A stretch of DNA of 64,000 nt from Sapria himalayana (GCA_029783825.1 JAREIK010001718.1:1503898-1567897), one strand, 5' to 3'; counted from the first letter of the stretch, positions 12,401 through 25,440 are shown. Numbers and translations are program-made. The notes: generated from the letters alone by a model not told the origin.

Positions 12401-13013
12401 TGTCACATAAATTTTATGAGATAGATATGAATGTGACTTAATTATAATTTTATAACCACAAAAAATGTGTCACATAATGAAATGATTATGCTAATGAGTT
12501 ATAAGATTATGAAATATAAGGATTATTAGGACTAATTAGGTAGAGTTTTGACTAGGAATTGATACCGAAACGATATAATACTTGATCTTTTACCCCATAA
12601 GATAAACAACAAAACCCAATCAATTATATAATTATTTATCAAAAACATACCAAACCTTCAAATTCATCTAATCAATCCATAAATTCTCCAATTTCATGCT
12701 TACACAGTCAAAAATTACTAAAATACATAAGAATACTTGGTAGTTTGAACACCAAATAAATTCTCACATTAAAATAATTGTTTATCTCTGAGCAATAATT
12801 TCCTCCTCCATAAAAAATATATTCTTTAACATCTATAAGTAATTCTATGATAAAATGTGAGTATCATAGGGTGTAAAAATAGTAGAACAACTTCAAGTAG
12901 ATATATTGATAGTTATAGTGAGGTTTAAGTTCCATGACTATACTCGTGGTTCATTGGATGTATACATTTATTTATGTGAATATAAAAATCTTTAGGTCTC
13001 CTACCAATTAGCT
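12401..13013. other. AT-rich intergenic, nothing recognised
   Basis: No motif, repeat or coding frame of note was seen. Confidence 0.45.
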
Positions 13014-13540
13014 TGTTGGGTAATTGCGCTTCCAAGGTAGTGATATTAAGATACAGAAAATAACATGAACAACAGAAACAAACAATATATATCAAATCCA
13101 ATCACAACAGAATCAAAAAAATGAGAAATAAAATACAAGAAATAACGTGGTTTGCTAGTCGCTCAGTACGACTAGATACATCCACCAGAAAAGGCTTATG
13201 CGTTATAGATTAAACCAACAAAACAGTCTTACCGTATGCAGTGCACAGAGCAGTCATGATAAATCGTGCAGAGAGAGAGAGAGAGAGAAGATGATGAATA
13301 GTTCCCCGGGTCAAAAAACAGTAACCCGAAATTAAAATTACAAAAATATTTTATAATAAAAACTTTCTGGTTCATTTAACCAAAGCGGGTCGGATCATGA
13401 GACGAGTCTGGCTCTGCTCTAAAAATTTCGGCCCCCTGACCGGTCAGCGGGACCTCCGTTATTGTGCTATAACTGCATCCCCAGTCTCTTAATATTTTCT
13501 TTCCTACACTTACATGAAAATATTAAAATAGAAACATTTG
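13014..13540 (-). mobile_element. LTR-like fragment (copia type, inverted)
   Basis: The segment starts TGTTGGGTAATT. It contains AACGTGGTTTGCTAG followed about 20 bp on by ACATCCACC, a layout I recognise from inverted plant copia LTRs. It also holds a (GA)n run at about 13,271-13,289 and an unusually GC-rich block at 13,385-13,460. No partner LTR, no internal coding sequence and no target duplication were seen, so this may be a solo LTR or a truncated one. The right end is uncertain. Confidence 0.4.
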
Positions 13541-13819
13541 GTTATACAAACAGATTATCAAAAAATAAATTATATATATAGCACAGCTCTATGTTTTAAT
13601 GTCCTTAGCTAGACCATCAAAACCTCTTTTCCTCTATCTAAGATCTTTGATATATATGTTAGCTTCTCAGTATACTATTTTAGTTCATTCTTATTAGTTT
13701 CTTTCTTTGATCTTGCTTTAGCTTTACATGTTCCTTGGAAATTTCTTCATTGGATATCACAACTTTAGTGAATTTCATTGCACCTTCTTCTATGATAGTT
13801 TGTCTCTTTTCTTCTGAGA
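13541..13819. other. AT-rich intergenic, nothing recognised
   Basis: No motif, repeat or coding frame of note was seen. Confidence 0.4.
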
Positions 13820-14210
13820 TCTCCAAAGTTATGGCACTGCATATAGCCATGGCTACAACTTTACCATGAAATTTTTTCTTTCCTTTTCCTTCCTATGACT
13901 TTAAAGTCATGGCACTAATGAAGCCACGAGTTTGTCTTAAAGCTTGTTCTTGTCCTTTCCATTCTAACTCTAAAGTAATAGTGTTATGCATAGCTTTGCC
14001 TTTGTCTTTAACATTTTGATGGAACAATTTATTTTGTATCTACAAAGTTATGTTAGTGAGAACAACCATGACTTTGTATTTAAGATTTCCTTGGTGATTT
14101 TTATTTTGTAACACCAAATTTGAGGAGATTTCATAGCTATTGTCTTGAAGTTTTCATTAGTCATTTTATTCCTCTAACACCAAAGTTATAATGCATTGCA
14201 CAACCAAAAC
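13820..14210. repeat. Diffuse palindromic repeat cluster, about 68-bp period
   Basis: Variants of CTCCAAAGTTATGGCACT recur at about 13,828, 13,901, 13,968, 14,040, 14,108 and 14,172, spaced 64-73 bp. Each is followed by a GCCATGGC or CCATGAC half-site and a pyrimidine-rich stretch. Confidence 0.55.
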
Positions 14211-14663
14211 CTTATATTTGGTTGGCTACTCCAAAATTTCTATCTCAACCTTGTCTTTCTATAATATTTCCTCATCTTCTTTCGAGTTGCCAATATAAGA
14301 TTCCTCATAGTAATCAACTTTTCTATTTCCTTGTCTTTATAACTCCAAAATAGTGCTTCCTTTTCATATTTATCATTTCAACACTATCATAGCTCCAAAG
14401 TTTATCTTCTCTTTCATATCTTTCATCTTCGTATGAAAAATAGTTTTCTAAAAAATCCTTCCACTAGAAATCCACTTTTTGTTGCATTGTGGTATGAAAG
14501 AGATTGTCAATTCTACAACACATCATTTCATCATCATCTAGACCTCATAAACTATTATAAAAATTTAATCCGACTTATTATTTATTGATATAGAGAGTGA
14601 ATTACCCTTCCTTGACATTAATACCAGCTTGTTAGGTAGCCAAAAATGATCATCCTAATATTA

Positions 14664-14668
14664 ATGGT
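14664..14668. repeat. Target-site duplication of the copia element (left copy)
   Basis: ATGGT immediately precedes the left LTR and matches the five bases following the right LTR at 19,805-19,809. Confidence 0.9.
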
Positions 14669-14963
14669 TAACATGTAATATAGAATGAAAAATAATAAGA
14701 GAAGAATTACAATAGATGAAAATAATAATTTCACTTGTTTTTAGATTGACTATTCCCATGGTTTATATAGGGGATTAAAAGAGAAGAATTAGGAAACAAA
14801 AACTCTTAAACTACGGGAGTCAAAAAACATCCTCTTAAATTGAGGGAGCATCTCTTAAATTAAGGGAGACAAGTTCCCTTAAATTAAAAGAGACAAGTTC
14901 TCTTAAATTAAAAGGTTTTAAAAAATTCTCCTACTCTATTTATAATTTATTTACAACTTAACA
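14669..14963 (-). repeat. 3' LTR of the copia element
   Basis: This matches 19,514-19,804 over its full length. The outer terminus has decayed from TG to TA, while the inner end is a normal ...AACA on the plus strand. It contains four to five short tandem copies of a CTTAAATTAAGGGAGACAAG-like unit at about 14,805-14,920. Confidence 0.92.
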
Positions 14964-17900
14964 CTCCCCCTCGAGCTGAGGAATAGATGTCTTCCATTCC
15001 TAGCTTGTATACAAGATCATGAAATATTGAACTGTTCAACCATTTTGTTAAAATATCAGCTACTTGATGTTCTGATGGTAAATAGGACAAATAAACTACT
15101 CCTTCCTCCAATTTTTCTTTGATGAAATGTCTATCAATCTCGATATGTTTTTTCCTATCATGTTTTATAGGGTTATGAGCAATATTGATAGCCGACTTGT
15201 TGTCACAATAGAACTTCATAGGACCATCCCACTTGATTTTCAAATCATCTAGAATAATCTCCAGTTAAAGTAGTTCACACAACCCTTGAGTAGTGGCCCT
15301 AAATTCTGATTCTACAGATGACCTTAATACCATATTATGCTTTTTACTTCTCCATGTCACCAAATTACCTCTAAGATAAATACAATACCTTGTAGTTGAT
15401 CTTCAATCCACTATGGAACCAGCATAGTCAGTGTCAGTGTATGCTTCTAGAGCAAAAGTATCGTTCTTCTTTAACATAATTTCTTTCCCGGGGTTGCCTT
15501 TCTAGTAATGTAGCACCTTGTAAGTAGCTTATAGATGAGGTTCTCTTGGATCATGCATGAATTGATTGATCACACACACAGTGTAAGCAATGTCTGGTCG
15601 AGTGTGAGCAAGGTATATGAGCCTACCAACCAAGCTCTAGTACATTCTTTTATTTACCACCAATTCTTCTTTAGCTTCTCCCAACCTGTGGTTTGGATCC
15701 ATTGGGGTAGAGACTGATTTACACCCAATCTTTCCTATTTTTGCCAATAAATCAGTCACATACTTTTGTTGAGAGATGAAGACCCCTTGTGTAGAATATG
15801 CTACCTCAATACCAAGGAAGTACTTTAGTTTCCCTGGTTCCTTTATCTCAAACTCTTTTGCTAGGATTTGGCACTTTGCTTCACTTCATGCTTCTCTCTC
15901 ATCATTTCCAATCACTATGATGTCGTCAACATAGATTAGAAGAGCAGTTACTCCTCCTGTAGCTGAGTGCTTAATGAAGAGAGTGTAGTCACATTAGCTT
16001 TGTTTGTAGCCAAACTCTTTCATGACTTTTGAAAATCTACTAAACCAAGCTCTAATAGACTATTTTAGCCCATAAAGGGCCTTTTTCAGCTTGCATACCT
16101 TATTACCTATGTTCCCCTCAAATCTTGGTGGGATGTTCATGTAAATCTATTCATCTAAATCACCATGAAGAAATGCATTCTTAACATCATACTGTAGGAG
16201 TTGCCAATTGTAGTGGGCAGCCAATGACAACAGGATTCTTACAGTATTCATTTTTGCAACTGGAGCAAAAGTCTCTTGATAATCAACTCCATAAGTTTGA
16301 GTGTACCCTTTGGCTACCAATCTTGCTTTATGTCTCTCAAGAGATCCATCAGCCTTATATTTAGTGTGAAAATCCACTTGCAATCAACAATGTTTTTCCC
16401 TTTCGGTCTTTCAACGATCTCCCATGTTTTATTCTTTTCTAATGCACTCATCTCCTCTCTCATAGCATCCTTCCATTCCCTTTTTGTCAATGCCTCAGAA
16501 ACAGTGTTAGGGATGATAGTGGTGTTTAGACTCACAATGAAATTCTTGTGGGCTGGTGATAGATGCTTAAGAGACACATAGTGTGATAGTGGATAAAGTG
16601 GTCGGTTAGTGCATTCTCTGGTGTCTTTTCTGATAGCAATGAGAAGGTCAAGGTTATCTGTTGAGTCAGTGAAAGTTTCGCTAGGTTGTGTATATAAAGG
16701 TAGGTTTGATCTTACTGGTGATTTCATTTCCAAGGTTTGAGTTGGATTCTTGGACCTGCTTTGGTTTTGGAATGACCTCTTTTTTTGAATATACCTTAGG
16801 AAATTGTGGAAAATTGCTAGTGACATTAGTGGGAATAGGGGATGACACAGGTTCAGTGGTAGAATTGGGTGACTCGGGTATGATTGGTTCGAATGACTCG
16901 AGTTCTTCATCACCATGGGTTGAGACATGAGGAAAGTCAAGGGGTTCAAAGGACTTATAAGGACTATCTTCCATCATTGAAGTCTCCCTTTGAAGAGATG
17001 TCTTGGGAAAAAAAGGTTTGTTTTCGGTGAATGCGACATCTACAGAGTGTAAAATTTTCTGATTAAGGGGTTGTAATATTTGTAACCTTTTTGAGTGGAT
17101 GAATAACCAAGAAAGATGTATTTTATGGCTCAGGGGTCTAACTTGTCTCTATGTTGGCTGTGGATATGAACAAATGCAGTGCACCCAAATACCCTAGGAG
17201 AAAGCCCATTAGAGATTCAGAAGTGTGGATAGAAACTCTCAAGTACTCCACGAGACTTTTGTTGTCTAACAATCGTGTGTGAATTCTATTTATAAGGTGT
17301 GTGGCAGTAAGAACAGCTTCTCCCCAATAAGACTTAGGAACATTCCCTTGAAAGAGTAAGACTCGAATTGTGTTAATTAAATGCCCATTTTCCCTCTTGG
17401 CTACCCCATTTTGTTGGGGTGTGTTAACACATGATGACTCATGGAGAATGCATTGTGATTGAAAATAGGGTGAGAAATCGGGTTGAAGTAATCTCTAGCA
17501 TTATCTGTCCTAAAATTTTTTATTTTAACCCCAAATTGGTTTTGATCCATTGAGTGAAAATTAGGTATAACAATGCTAACATTAGATTTTTGTTTAAGAA
17601 GAAAAATTCATGTAACTCAAGTACTATCATCAATTAAGGATACAAACCAATGAGCCCCAGAAATATTAGGGGTAGTCGAAGGACCCCATATGTCACTATG
17701 AATTAAATGAAAAGGATGAGAACTTCTTTTATTGCTAATAGGAAAAGATACACGAGTATGTTTTGCCAATTCACAGGTTTCGCAATGAAACTCAGAAATA
17801 TCTGATCCTTGGAACAAATAAGGAAACATGACCTTTAAAACCCTAAAAGATGGATGACCTAGACGTAGGTGATACAACCAAATGGTATCTTTATTTGAGG

Positions 17901-18290
17901 AACTGAGAAAAGACAAAGACAAATTATTACTAGTTTTCTGAGATAATTCAAGGTGGTAAAGACCGTTCCTTTCCTTAGCAAGTCCAATCCTCCTCCCTGA
18001 GCCCTGTTCCTGAAAAACACAATAAGAAGGGAAAAAAATAGCATAACATTTAAGATCATGAGTAAGCTTTTGAATGGAAACAAGGCTGGCTGACAATTTT
18101 GGTACATGGAGGACATTTTTAAGGATAAGGGTAGGTGTGATATATGTCTCCGAAACCTACAATAGTAGCTAAAGAGCCATTGGCCACTGCAATTTTCTTG
18201 TTACTTGGGCTTGGAGTATAGGTATGAAAAAGTTGAGATTTGGTGTCATATGGTCTGTGGCACTGGAGTCTATTACCCAAGAATCATCAT
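14947..18290 (-). pseudogene. Copia pol region: protease, integrase, reverse transcriptase, RNase H (broken)
   Basis: Reading from right to left: the protease motif is near 18,270 (VIDSSATDHM, with Ser in place of the usual Gly of DSGA). The integrase HHCC zinc finger lies within 17,770-17,880 (H-x4-H, then C-x2-C), followed by HSDIWGP with the first catalytic Asp and by SLIDDST. A decayed integrase C-terminal region spans about 17.0-17.6 kb. The reverse transcriptase has [12 protein letters not shown] near 16.3 kb and the catalytic YVDD at 15,913-15,936. RNase H ends the frame, with YCDNKSAINIAHNP and HIEIDRHFIKE at 14,980-15,220. Several stops and frameshifts separate these blocks, so no full polyprotein can be translated. 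All catalytic motifs except the protease Gly remain legible. Confidence 0.92.
14964..14981 (-). other. Polypurine tract
   Basis: On the minus strand the bases next to the 3' LTR read CTCGAGGGGGAG, a purine-rich run in the position expected for plus-strand DNA priming. Confidence 0.75.
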
Positions 18291-19379
18291 AAACCTTGTT
18301 TGAGGCATTTATGCAAAAAGAGAATGAAGGTGTACCTGAAAGAGCCAAAGAACAAGCTCCAGTAGGTTTGTCAAGGGATCCCAACAAGCTTCTCAGCTTC
18401 TCCATTTCTTCATTATTGAACCCACCTATTGCTGAATTTTCCTCAGTTTTAGGCTGCTCTGCCATGTGTGCTTGAGGCCTTTGCTGCCCTCCACGGTTTC
18501 CCCATTCTCGACTTGGTGGCTTACCATTCAGCTTCCAACACTTCTCTTTTGTGTGCCTTGGTTTCTTGCAATAGGTGCACCAAAGATTGTCCTTGTTCTC
18601 CTTCCACTGATTGTCTCTACCCAAGTGTTTAGGCAAATCATTTTTTCCTTTCTCAAGATATTCTATTTTTGCTACTAGGGCTGATCCATCCAAGGTTTGT
18701 GGTTCAAGAATAACACTCCTTCGGCTTTCCTCACCTCGAATCAGTGCCACCACCTCATTAAAGCAAAGAACCTCCTACTTGCCAAGAATCTGGATTCGCA
18801 CTTGATCGAATTCTGTGTTAAGCCCAACAAGAAAATCATAAACTCTATCTTGCTCAATGAAATTCTTTAGAACATCGGCATCTTCAGGACATTTGCTTTT
18901 TATCACCCTATAATGTTTAAGTTCTTGCCACAAAGCTTTCAATTGAATGACATATTCAGTAACTATTTTACTACCTTGTTTTGCACTAATCATCCTCACT
19001 TGACCTGTATACTTGAGCCGCATCTCTAGCTTTTGAATATGTTTATTGGATTACATCCAAAATATCCTTAGCCATAGCCAAGAACACACATGTGTCGCTA
19101 ATCTTAGGAGACATAGAATTCCACAACCATGCCATAATCATAGAATCTTCTTTTATCCCATGCTTCAAAACGGGGATCGCATGGTTTCGGTCATGTATCC
19201 ATAAGATGGCTGATCTTCCCTTTCTCTTTTAGTATATTGAGAACAAGTTGAGATCATTTAAGGTAATTTTTACCATCCAGCCTATATGCAACTTTAAAAT
19301 TTTGCAATTCTCTAGGTTGTTGAGATCGAACAATCTCCTCGGATTGTGTTGTAGTAGTAGTCTCTACAGCCTCTGACAT
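18169..19379 (-). pseudogene. Copia gag region with CCHC zinc knuckle (broken)
   Basis: Gag probably starts at the ATG at 19,379 (MSEAVETTTTTQSEE), which is followed by YRLDGKNYLK. The frame then breaks near 19,254. It resumes with a gag core at 19,023-18,775 (TEYVIQLKALWQELKHY, DRVYDFLVGLN, FDQVRIQILGK) and continues from 18,753 with EESRRSVILEPQT. A nucleic-acid-binding knuckle C-x2-C-x4-H-x4-C lies at 18,538-18,579; its usual Gly before His is Arg here. Gag would form the virus-like particle that packages element RNA. At least two frameshifts and one stop separate the pieces. Confidence 0.9.
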
Positions 19380-19501
19380 CTTCCACCAAAAAACCCCGAT
19401 CTCTGGGGAATTAAGTAGATCACAAAACAAAAAAATCCAACTATGAAGGCCAGAAAAATGGCAATGAAGGACATAATGATGCCCAAGTTTTTTTTTAAAT
19501 A

Positions 19502-19513
19502 GCTGTGATACCA
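19502..19513 (-). other. Primer binding site (initiator tRNA-Met)
   Basis: The minus strand reads TGGTATCACAGC directly next to the 5' LTR, 11 of 12 matches to the complement of plant initiator tRNA-Met. Confidence 0.88.
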
Positions 19514-19804
19514 TGACACGTAATATGGAATGGAAAATAATAAGAAGAATTACAAGTGATGAAAATAATAATTTCACTTCTTTTTAGATTGACTATCCCC
19601 ATGGTTTATATAGGGGATTACAAAAGAGGAATAAGGAAACAAAAACTCTTAAACTAAGGGAGTCAAAAAACATCCTTAAGTTGAGAGAGCATCTCTTAAA
19701 TTAAGGGAGACAAGTTCCCTTAAATTAAGAGAGATAAGTTCCCTTAAATTAAGAGATTTTAAAAAAATTTTCTACTCTATTTATAATTTATTTAAAACTT
19801 AACA
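19514..19804 (-). repeat. 5' LTR of the copia element
   Basis: The plus strand begins TGACACG and ends TTAACA, giving the TG...CA termini. It holds the same internal CTTAAATTAAGGGAGACAAG-like short repeats as its partner. It would drive transcription leftwards on the minus strand. Confidence 0.92.
19604..19613 (-). promoter_or_regulatory. Likely TATA box in the 5' LTR
   Basis: The minus strand reads CTATATAAAC, a good plant TATA box. It is conserved in the other LTR near 14,761-14,770. Being conserved and oriented with gag-pol makes it the probable core promoter; the start site itself cannot be seen. Confidence 0.55.
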
Positions 19805-19809
19805 ATGGT
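19805..19809. repeat. Target-site duplication of the copia element (right copy)
   Basis: ATGGT, identical to 14,664-14,668. Confidence 0.9.
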
Positions 19810-22800
19810 GAATAGTTATCCTTCACCATTTCCAATACAATGAAATCAACTAAAAAAATAAACATATGCACCTTAATCAAATGTCTTCAATGATTATATT
19901 CGGGTGCTTAATAGTTTGATCTATCATTTATGGTGAAAAAGATTTCAGAGTAAATTTTTCGAGATACAATATTCATATAATTGATAAGTACATCAAATTG
20001 ATATTTGATCCCACGTTGCGCAATGTCTTCTAAAAAGCATAATCTTCGATACTACAATATGTAGTAAAACTTTTGGGGTCCTTAAATTTTTTCAGAAGTT
20101 TTCTTTGAATGATTGCATAACATTCATGGTCCTATTCATGGTCTCATATATCTCCAATTTTTTCTTGTTATTCATTGTTTCTTTTATAAATCACATAGTT
20201 TGGAATTTTATCCAGACCTTCAGCAAATGATATGTTCACTTCTAACTTGTATATTCCATAAATCAAAATCATTCCCATTTGATTTTTCAACTTAAAATTT
20301 AACTCAATTTGTTTCACTTTTATAGTGAAAAATATGCAAGTATATTAGTACTTATTTGTATTAAATTCACTAAAAAAAATTTTAGTTGACTAGAGGGGTC
20401 ACAATGGTCCCTCTTAAATACTACTTACCCTGAGACTTTTATCATATTTTTGATAAAATTTTTAGGACATGCATTAACTACAAATGTTATTAGCCTAAAC
20501 ATATCTCTGATAACATTGTTATGAAAATAAAACTCAGTAATAATTTAAAACAAAAAATTTAAAAGTATTAATATAATAAACTAGACAATTGAAAAAAATA
20601 TAATCTAATAACATTTGGGTTTTGGATGAACACAATAGACAGGGAAGTGCTCTTTTATAGATAAGCAAAGTGAGTGCTCAAAATTGATAATAAATATGGG
20701 CAAGGTTAATGTTTACCTACCATAGTTGACTTTCAACTACCATAACTATCAAAGTAAGAATATAATTTGCTTATTAAGAAATCAAATTTGTAATAATTTT
20801 TTTAAGTAAATATTTTATTTGGATTAGTTATTTTTTGTTGTAGAAAACTTCAAACAAACTACGAATAAACATGTTTTGTAAGGAATATAAGTATTATTAT
20901 GTCCTAATTAATATATAGATTTTTATTTTAACAAGATTTCTGCTAGTGGCCAATTTATCGCTAGTTTGACTTTAAGTTTTCAAACATATCAAACATGATA
21001 TTTAAAGGAAGAAAAAAAATGTGATGCTAATCCCTTTCATGAAAAAAAATATATAAATAATACAAAATAAACATGAACTAAAAGAGCAGCAAAATTTTTA
21101 TTTGATAAACATATTTGCGCATTAATTATAATTCCAATTTAAAAAGAATTCTAGGCATCCACCCAAAAAAGTATTATGGCACCACTTTCAATGAAGTTGG
21201 CGTATTGACATCAATAATGCACAATTTGTTAATAATATCTCAAAATGCATAACTTGAGAATATTAGTTGGTTATGTTGAACTAATGATCAACTATTTGAT
21301 GAAATTGAATAACTTTATAATGAACAATGGTTCATTATAAAGTCATTTTGTTATCTCATGCCTAGTCAAAATTAATGATCAACTTCAATATACATAGCTT
21401 GATTATGCTGAGCTAAAATTTTGGTAATGTTACCAGTCATTTTGTTAGCATGATGCTCACTCAGTCATTTTTCATATCTAATTCCCAAATCTTGCAACAT
21501 ATTTTAAATCCACTCTATTGCATACAACATGAGTTGCATTTTAAAATTTAGCTTCTACAATTGACCAAGCAATAATTTTTGTGTTTTAATTATAACGTGA
21601 CAAATCTACTTTATATGAAAGTAAAGTTGCCTCAAGTAGACATTTTATCTATTTTATCTCATGCCTAGTCAAAATTTGATTTGCAAGGTTTTAATTGGAT
21701 GACTTATATGTAGAAGCATATGAGCTAGTTTACAAGATAACATTTATATTTTTGATAAAAGATCCACACAACATTTTCTTTGTGAGAGTAAAATGCCAAG
21801 TTTCAACTTTGATACTTCAATTCTCAAAAAATATATGAGTTATCTCTGATCTTTAATTTTAAATTATCTCAACTAAAAAAACTCTTATACTTTTTGTTTC
21901 ATCTTTGATTATCTCACGTCAAGACCATGCCATCTTGGGCCACATTCAAAATCATTACCATACAATCCTTGATTTTTATAAACAATGTTTTGATCTAATT
22001 TTCTTAGCTAATAGCCAAACTTCATTGTTATGGATGAAAACCCTTTCAAATAAAGCTTAGATAGACTAATTTATATCATATAATATTTTAATCAACTTAC
22101 ATACTTTTAATTATTTTAAAATACATACTTTTAGGCCAAGATAATATTTCCTAGGAGCTTTCTTTTTACAAGTCTTCTTTGAGAAAAATAGTTTTGACAA
22201 TAAACTATTACAACGACTAATCTCAATCTATCACTATAAAAAATGAGAATTTAAATTGTGTTAATCTTGGCTACTAGTAAAACATCACTCGATAATTAAT
22301 TTTATATTTCTATGTATATCAATTATAAAATTAACATTGGTGTATATCTATAAATACTAGCATCATTCTTCAGCTTAATTGTTAACACATTGTTTTTCTA
22401 GAGGGCCTTTATTTATTCATTAACAAACTTATTTTATCATTAGAACATGTACTATTAATAAGTACATATTGTTTTTTTTATCGTATGGAAGGACATGTGA
22501 TTGAAGTTTGGTATTTTATGTTGCCTTTGTTCATTCATCCATATACACTTTAGTGGTTTAGTATTCTTGGATCGTCAAGCACAAACTACCTTTGGAGTTG
22601 AGTGTTCAAGATATGATAAACTTTGTAAATATTCTATTGATAATAACTTTAATGTAGAAGAAGAGATATTCAAGTTGTCAAAATATATTTATCAATAAAT
22701 ATAATAAATATTACAAGTTAGAAAGCGTTCCAATTTTGGGTGGCCATATGAATTCGAATAAATAATCATAAAAGATTTTGAACTTTTAGTCAAACTTAAT

Positions 22801-24700
22801 GAATTAAAAAAATAATGACTCCTAGCTAGTTCAAAACTTTCATAATGAATAAAATCTACAAAAAGAATAAACTATTGAAATTGTCTTAAATCCCCATTCT
22901 TCTATGAACATCACATGTAAAATACATCGCCTTATTTAATAAAAAATGAAAAATTTTTCTTTAAGTGTCCTAGAAAATTTAAAAAGAATAAAATCCAATA
23001 AAAAAATAATGTAGGTAAGATTAGAAGTAATTTGGTTAATATAAAGATGATTGTTTCCGAGAGATAGTATCCTAAATGAAATATCTTTCATAATAGCTTT
23101 CAATAAATTGACAGAACCCTCATTTGTTTGGAAGTAAAATAATGAAATTAAGGAATACAAAATTTTAGCTAGTGAGAATCCCTAATCATGTGATCAAATG
23201 GCTTTAAAATAATAATCAATGTATTATCTTTAGAAGTGATTAGAATATAAAAACTTGACAAATAATAGAATAATGATCATCTATTTGGCAAGTACTTTTT
23301 CTTTATAATGTTAAAATAGTCTTCCCTATTAACTTTTTTTCTGAGATTTGGTAGTACATACTAATCCTTCAAGTCTATTTATAAAAATATGAAATAATAA
23401 TTTTGCTGTAGGGTAATACAATGAATAATTTCTTCCATGTTAATTCATGAGAAAATGTATGATCAAACTTTTTGATACTAGCTACAAGTGCATATTAATT
23501 GGTTCCTAATCGATAATCACTTTTTATGATATAAAGATTTATTATTCAATTCAAAAATACTTGTTTTACTTGCTTTACCAAAGAATATTCTAGTCTTCAT
23601 CTTTCAATTCTTTTTTGTAATGGTAAGGCATAGGAACTTCTAAAACAAGATGAACTCAGTGTGTCAATATGCTTGCTTTTAATATGATTATTTTTTACTA
23701 GCCAATGCTCTAATTTTAGTTCTCTAGATGAAGCTTTCATCAACACTTTTTTTACGTGGTTAGTCTTGTTATGATCACTAATTGTAATTGGCATCTCTAT
23801 AAGGTGACATCATAATAAGAAACTAATCTCATCTAGTATAGCATGAATGGTAATTAATGAATTATTTTGTAATAACTATGATTATTTTTTATAGAATTGT
23901 GATAAGAGCAACAATTAAATGTGAACTAATTTTCATTAACTTACAACGAGAGTTTGAAATATGTACTATGGAATAGAAAATATAAGTGAATAAAACTTTT
24001 TTCATATCATGTCTAATTGGCATTTAAGAGGATAAAAGAATTCACTTTTCATCTAATTCACAAGGAAAACAATGCAAAGATAATATAAAAAAATTGGCTA
24101 CTAAAGAAAATTTTTCAATAAATATGTACATATGAAATTATGATAACTAATTATTATATTAAATAGAAAATATAATCAACAAGAGTTATGCCAACAAAAA
24201 AAATAATAAAACAATATTTTTTGCTACAAGTTGCTTATACAATAACCCAAAAATTGGAGAGCTTTTTACATAATAAAATAAATATCTTTATGATACTTAA
24301 ATGGCTCACCCATTAATTTTCTATAAATTAAGGGATGTGTTTTATAGTTTACGGAATGTAGTAAATGAAACCATTAAATGGCATAAGCTACCAACATGCA
24401 ATCGAAAACATTTTGCTTCTTTTAATAGCTTTCCTTCTTTAATTGTTACCTTTAATAATATTTTCATAGTAATATCCATTTTCAATGACTCTCTATTAAG
24501 TAAAATTTCCAAAATCAAGATCAAGTCAAAACCTCATGATTCTAGCATAAAATCAAGTCATTTGCATAAAGTCAAGTCATGTATTTTTGATTATGTATAG
24601 CCTAATTGTAAAGACATACCTCTAAGGATCTTGTATAATTCGCATATTGATCTATCAACAATTTTGATGTAAGAAAATATTTTCATTCATTATGGTACTG
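19810..24700. other. AT-rich intergenic region without recognised genes
   Basis: No domain, tandem array or transposon terminus was recognised. Two short open frames, at 22,501-22,698 (plus) and 23,597-23,794 (minus, containing NHVKKVLMKASSRELKLEHW), could be fragments of something once coding, but I cannot assign them. A TGGTATTAG-like sequence near 24,714 could be the primer site of the gag relic that follows. Confidence 0.45.
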
Positions 24701-24859
24701 CCTTTTTCTTTTATGGTATTAGACTATTAGAGGGACCATCCTCAAATGAGAAAATCCTTTTCACCTCTTCAATGTATTCCTCAAAGTAAACCAAAATTCA
24801 ATTTAATACTCACCTAACCTCTTTCACTTCCTTTATTTCCACTGCATAAATGTCTCATG

Positions 24860-25440
24860 AGGTTTGGAAATAATTGAACATTCTATATGTTAGCAAATCC
24901 CATACTCATGCTATGCACTTAAATGAGGAACTCACCTTAATCCAGCTTGGGAATCAGTTTATTTTTTATCATCTCTATGCTGTGAAGGCTCTAGAAGATG
25001 AGTTTTCCATTATTGACCATCCTATTTTTGATGATGATCTAAACCTTAACGATGGCTTGGGTCTAAGTTCATAGAATTGCATCATCAATTCGAGCTCATA
25101 AAAATTCTATTGCTTTTGAAGAGATCTATGATCTTGTTGGCCAATAAAATTATTTGCAGCACCTTGAATCTGCTACTTAGTGATTAGTAGTCACTAAAAA
25201 TATATACAAACAGGAAGCTTGGTTCATCAAGGGGACAAAATAGGAACTTAAGAAAGTCCAATGGGTAGCAATGCCACCATGGGCAAAGATAAACCCAAAT
25301 TGGAAATATAGATGTTAATTGCTCATATAGTTTCAACCATTCCAATAATAAGCAGCACCCTTATAAACCCCAATGCAAACTTTTTGATGAGTTGGACCAT
25401 AAGGCTAAAACTTGTCCTTGGTTGTAAACTAGTGAAGTCA
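24860..25440 (+). pseudogene. Copia gag relic
   Basis: The plus strand, with frame changes, reads VKALEDEFSIIDHPIFDDDL, then IASSIRAHKNSIAFEEIYDL, then NYLQHLE. Later comes a knuckle-like QCKLFDELDHKAKTCPW, in which the second Cys of C-x2-C-x4-H-x4-C is replaced by Phe. These are the successive landmarks of a plant copia gag. Stops interrupt every frame. No LTR, pol or target duplication accompanies it, so it is a fragment of an old insertion. It differs in family from the gag at 18.2-19.4 kb. Confidence 0.72.

Larger units (their letters stand above)
14669..19804 (-). mobile_element. Complete-structure Ty1/copia retrotransposon, 5,136 bp
   Basis: Two LTRs of 295 and 291 bp flank a gag-pol region. 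A purine tract adjoins the 3' LTR, an initiator tRNA-Met primer binding site adjoins the 5' LTR, and a perfect 5-bp ATGGT duplication brackets the whole. Order on the minus strand is gag, zinc knuckle, protease, integrase, reverse transcriptase, RNase H, which defines copia rather than gypsy. Hand alignment of the LTRs gives about 24 differences in 290 positions plus two 2-bp indels, so the insertion is moderately old. The polyprotein is broken by frameshifts and stops and cannot be made as one product. Confidence 0.95.

Noticed and set aside
16276..16581. Plus-strand open frame of 101 codons within the copia element
   Set aside because: It is antisense to the reverse transcriptase and linker region, and its sequence has no domain of its own. 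The same applies to other plus-strand frames between 15.5 and 18.8 kb.
23597..23794. Possible small host gene (65 codons, minus)
   Set aside because: It could not be matched to any family by eye, has no detectable neighbours, exons or regulatory context, and lies in decayed intergenic sequence.
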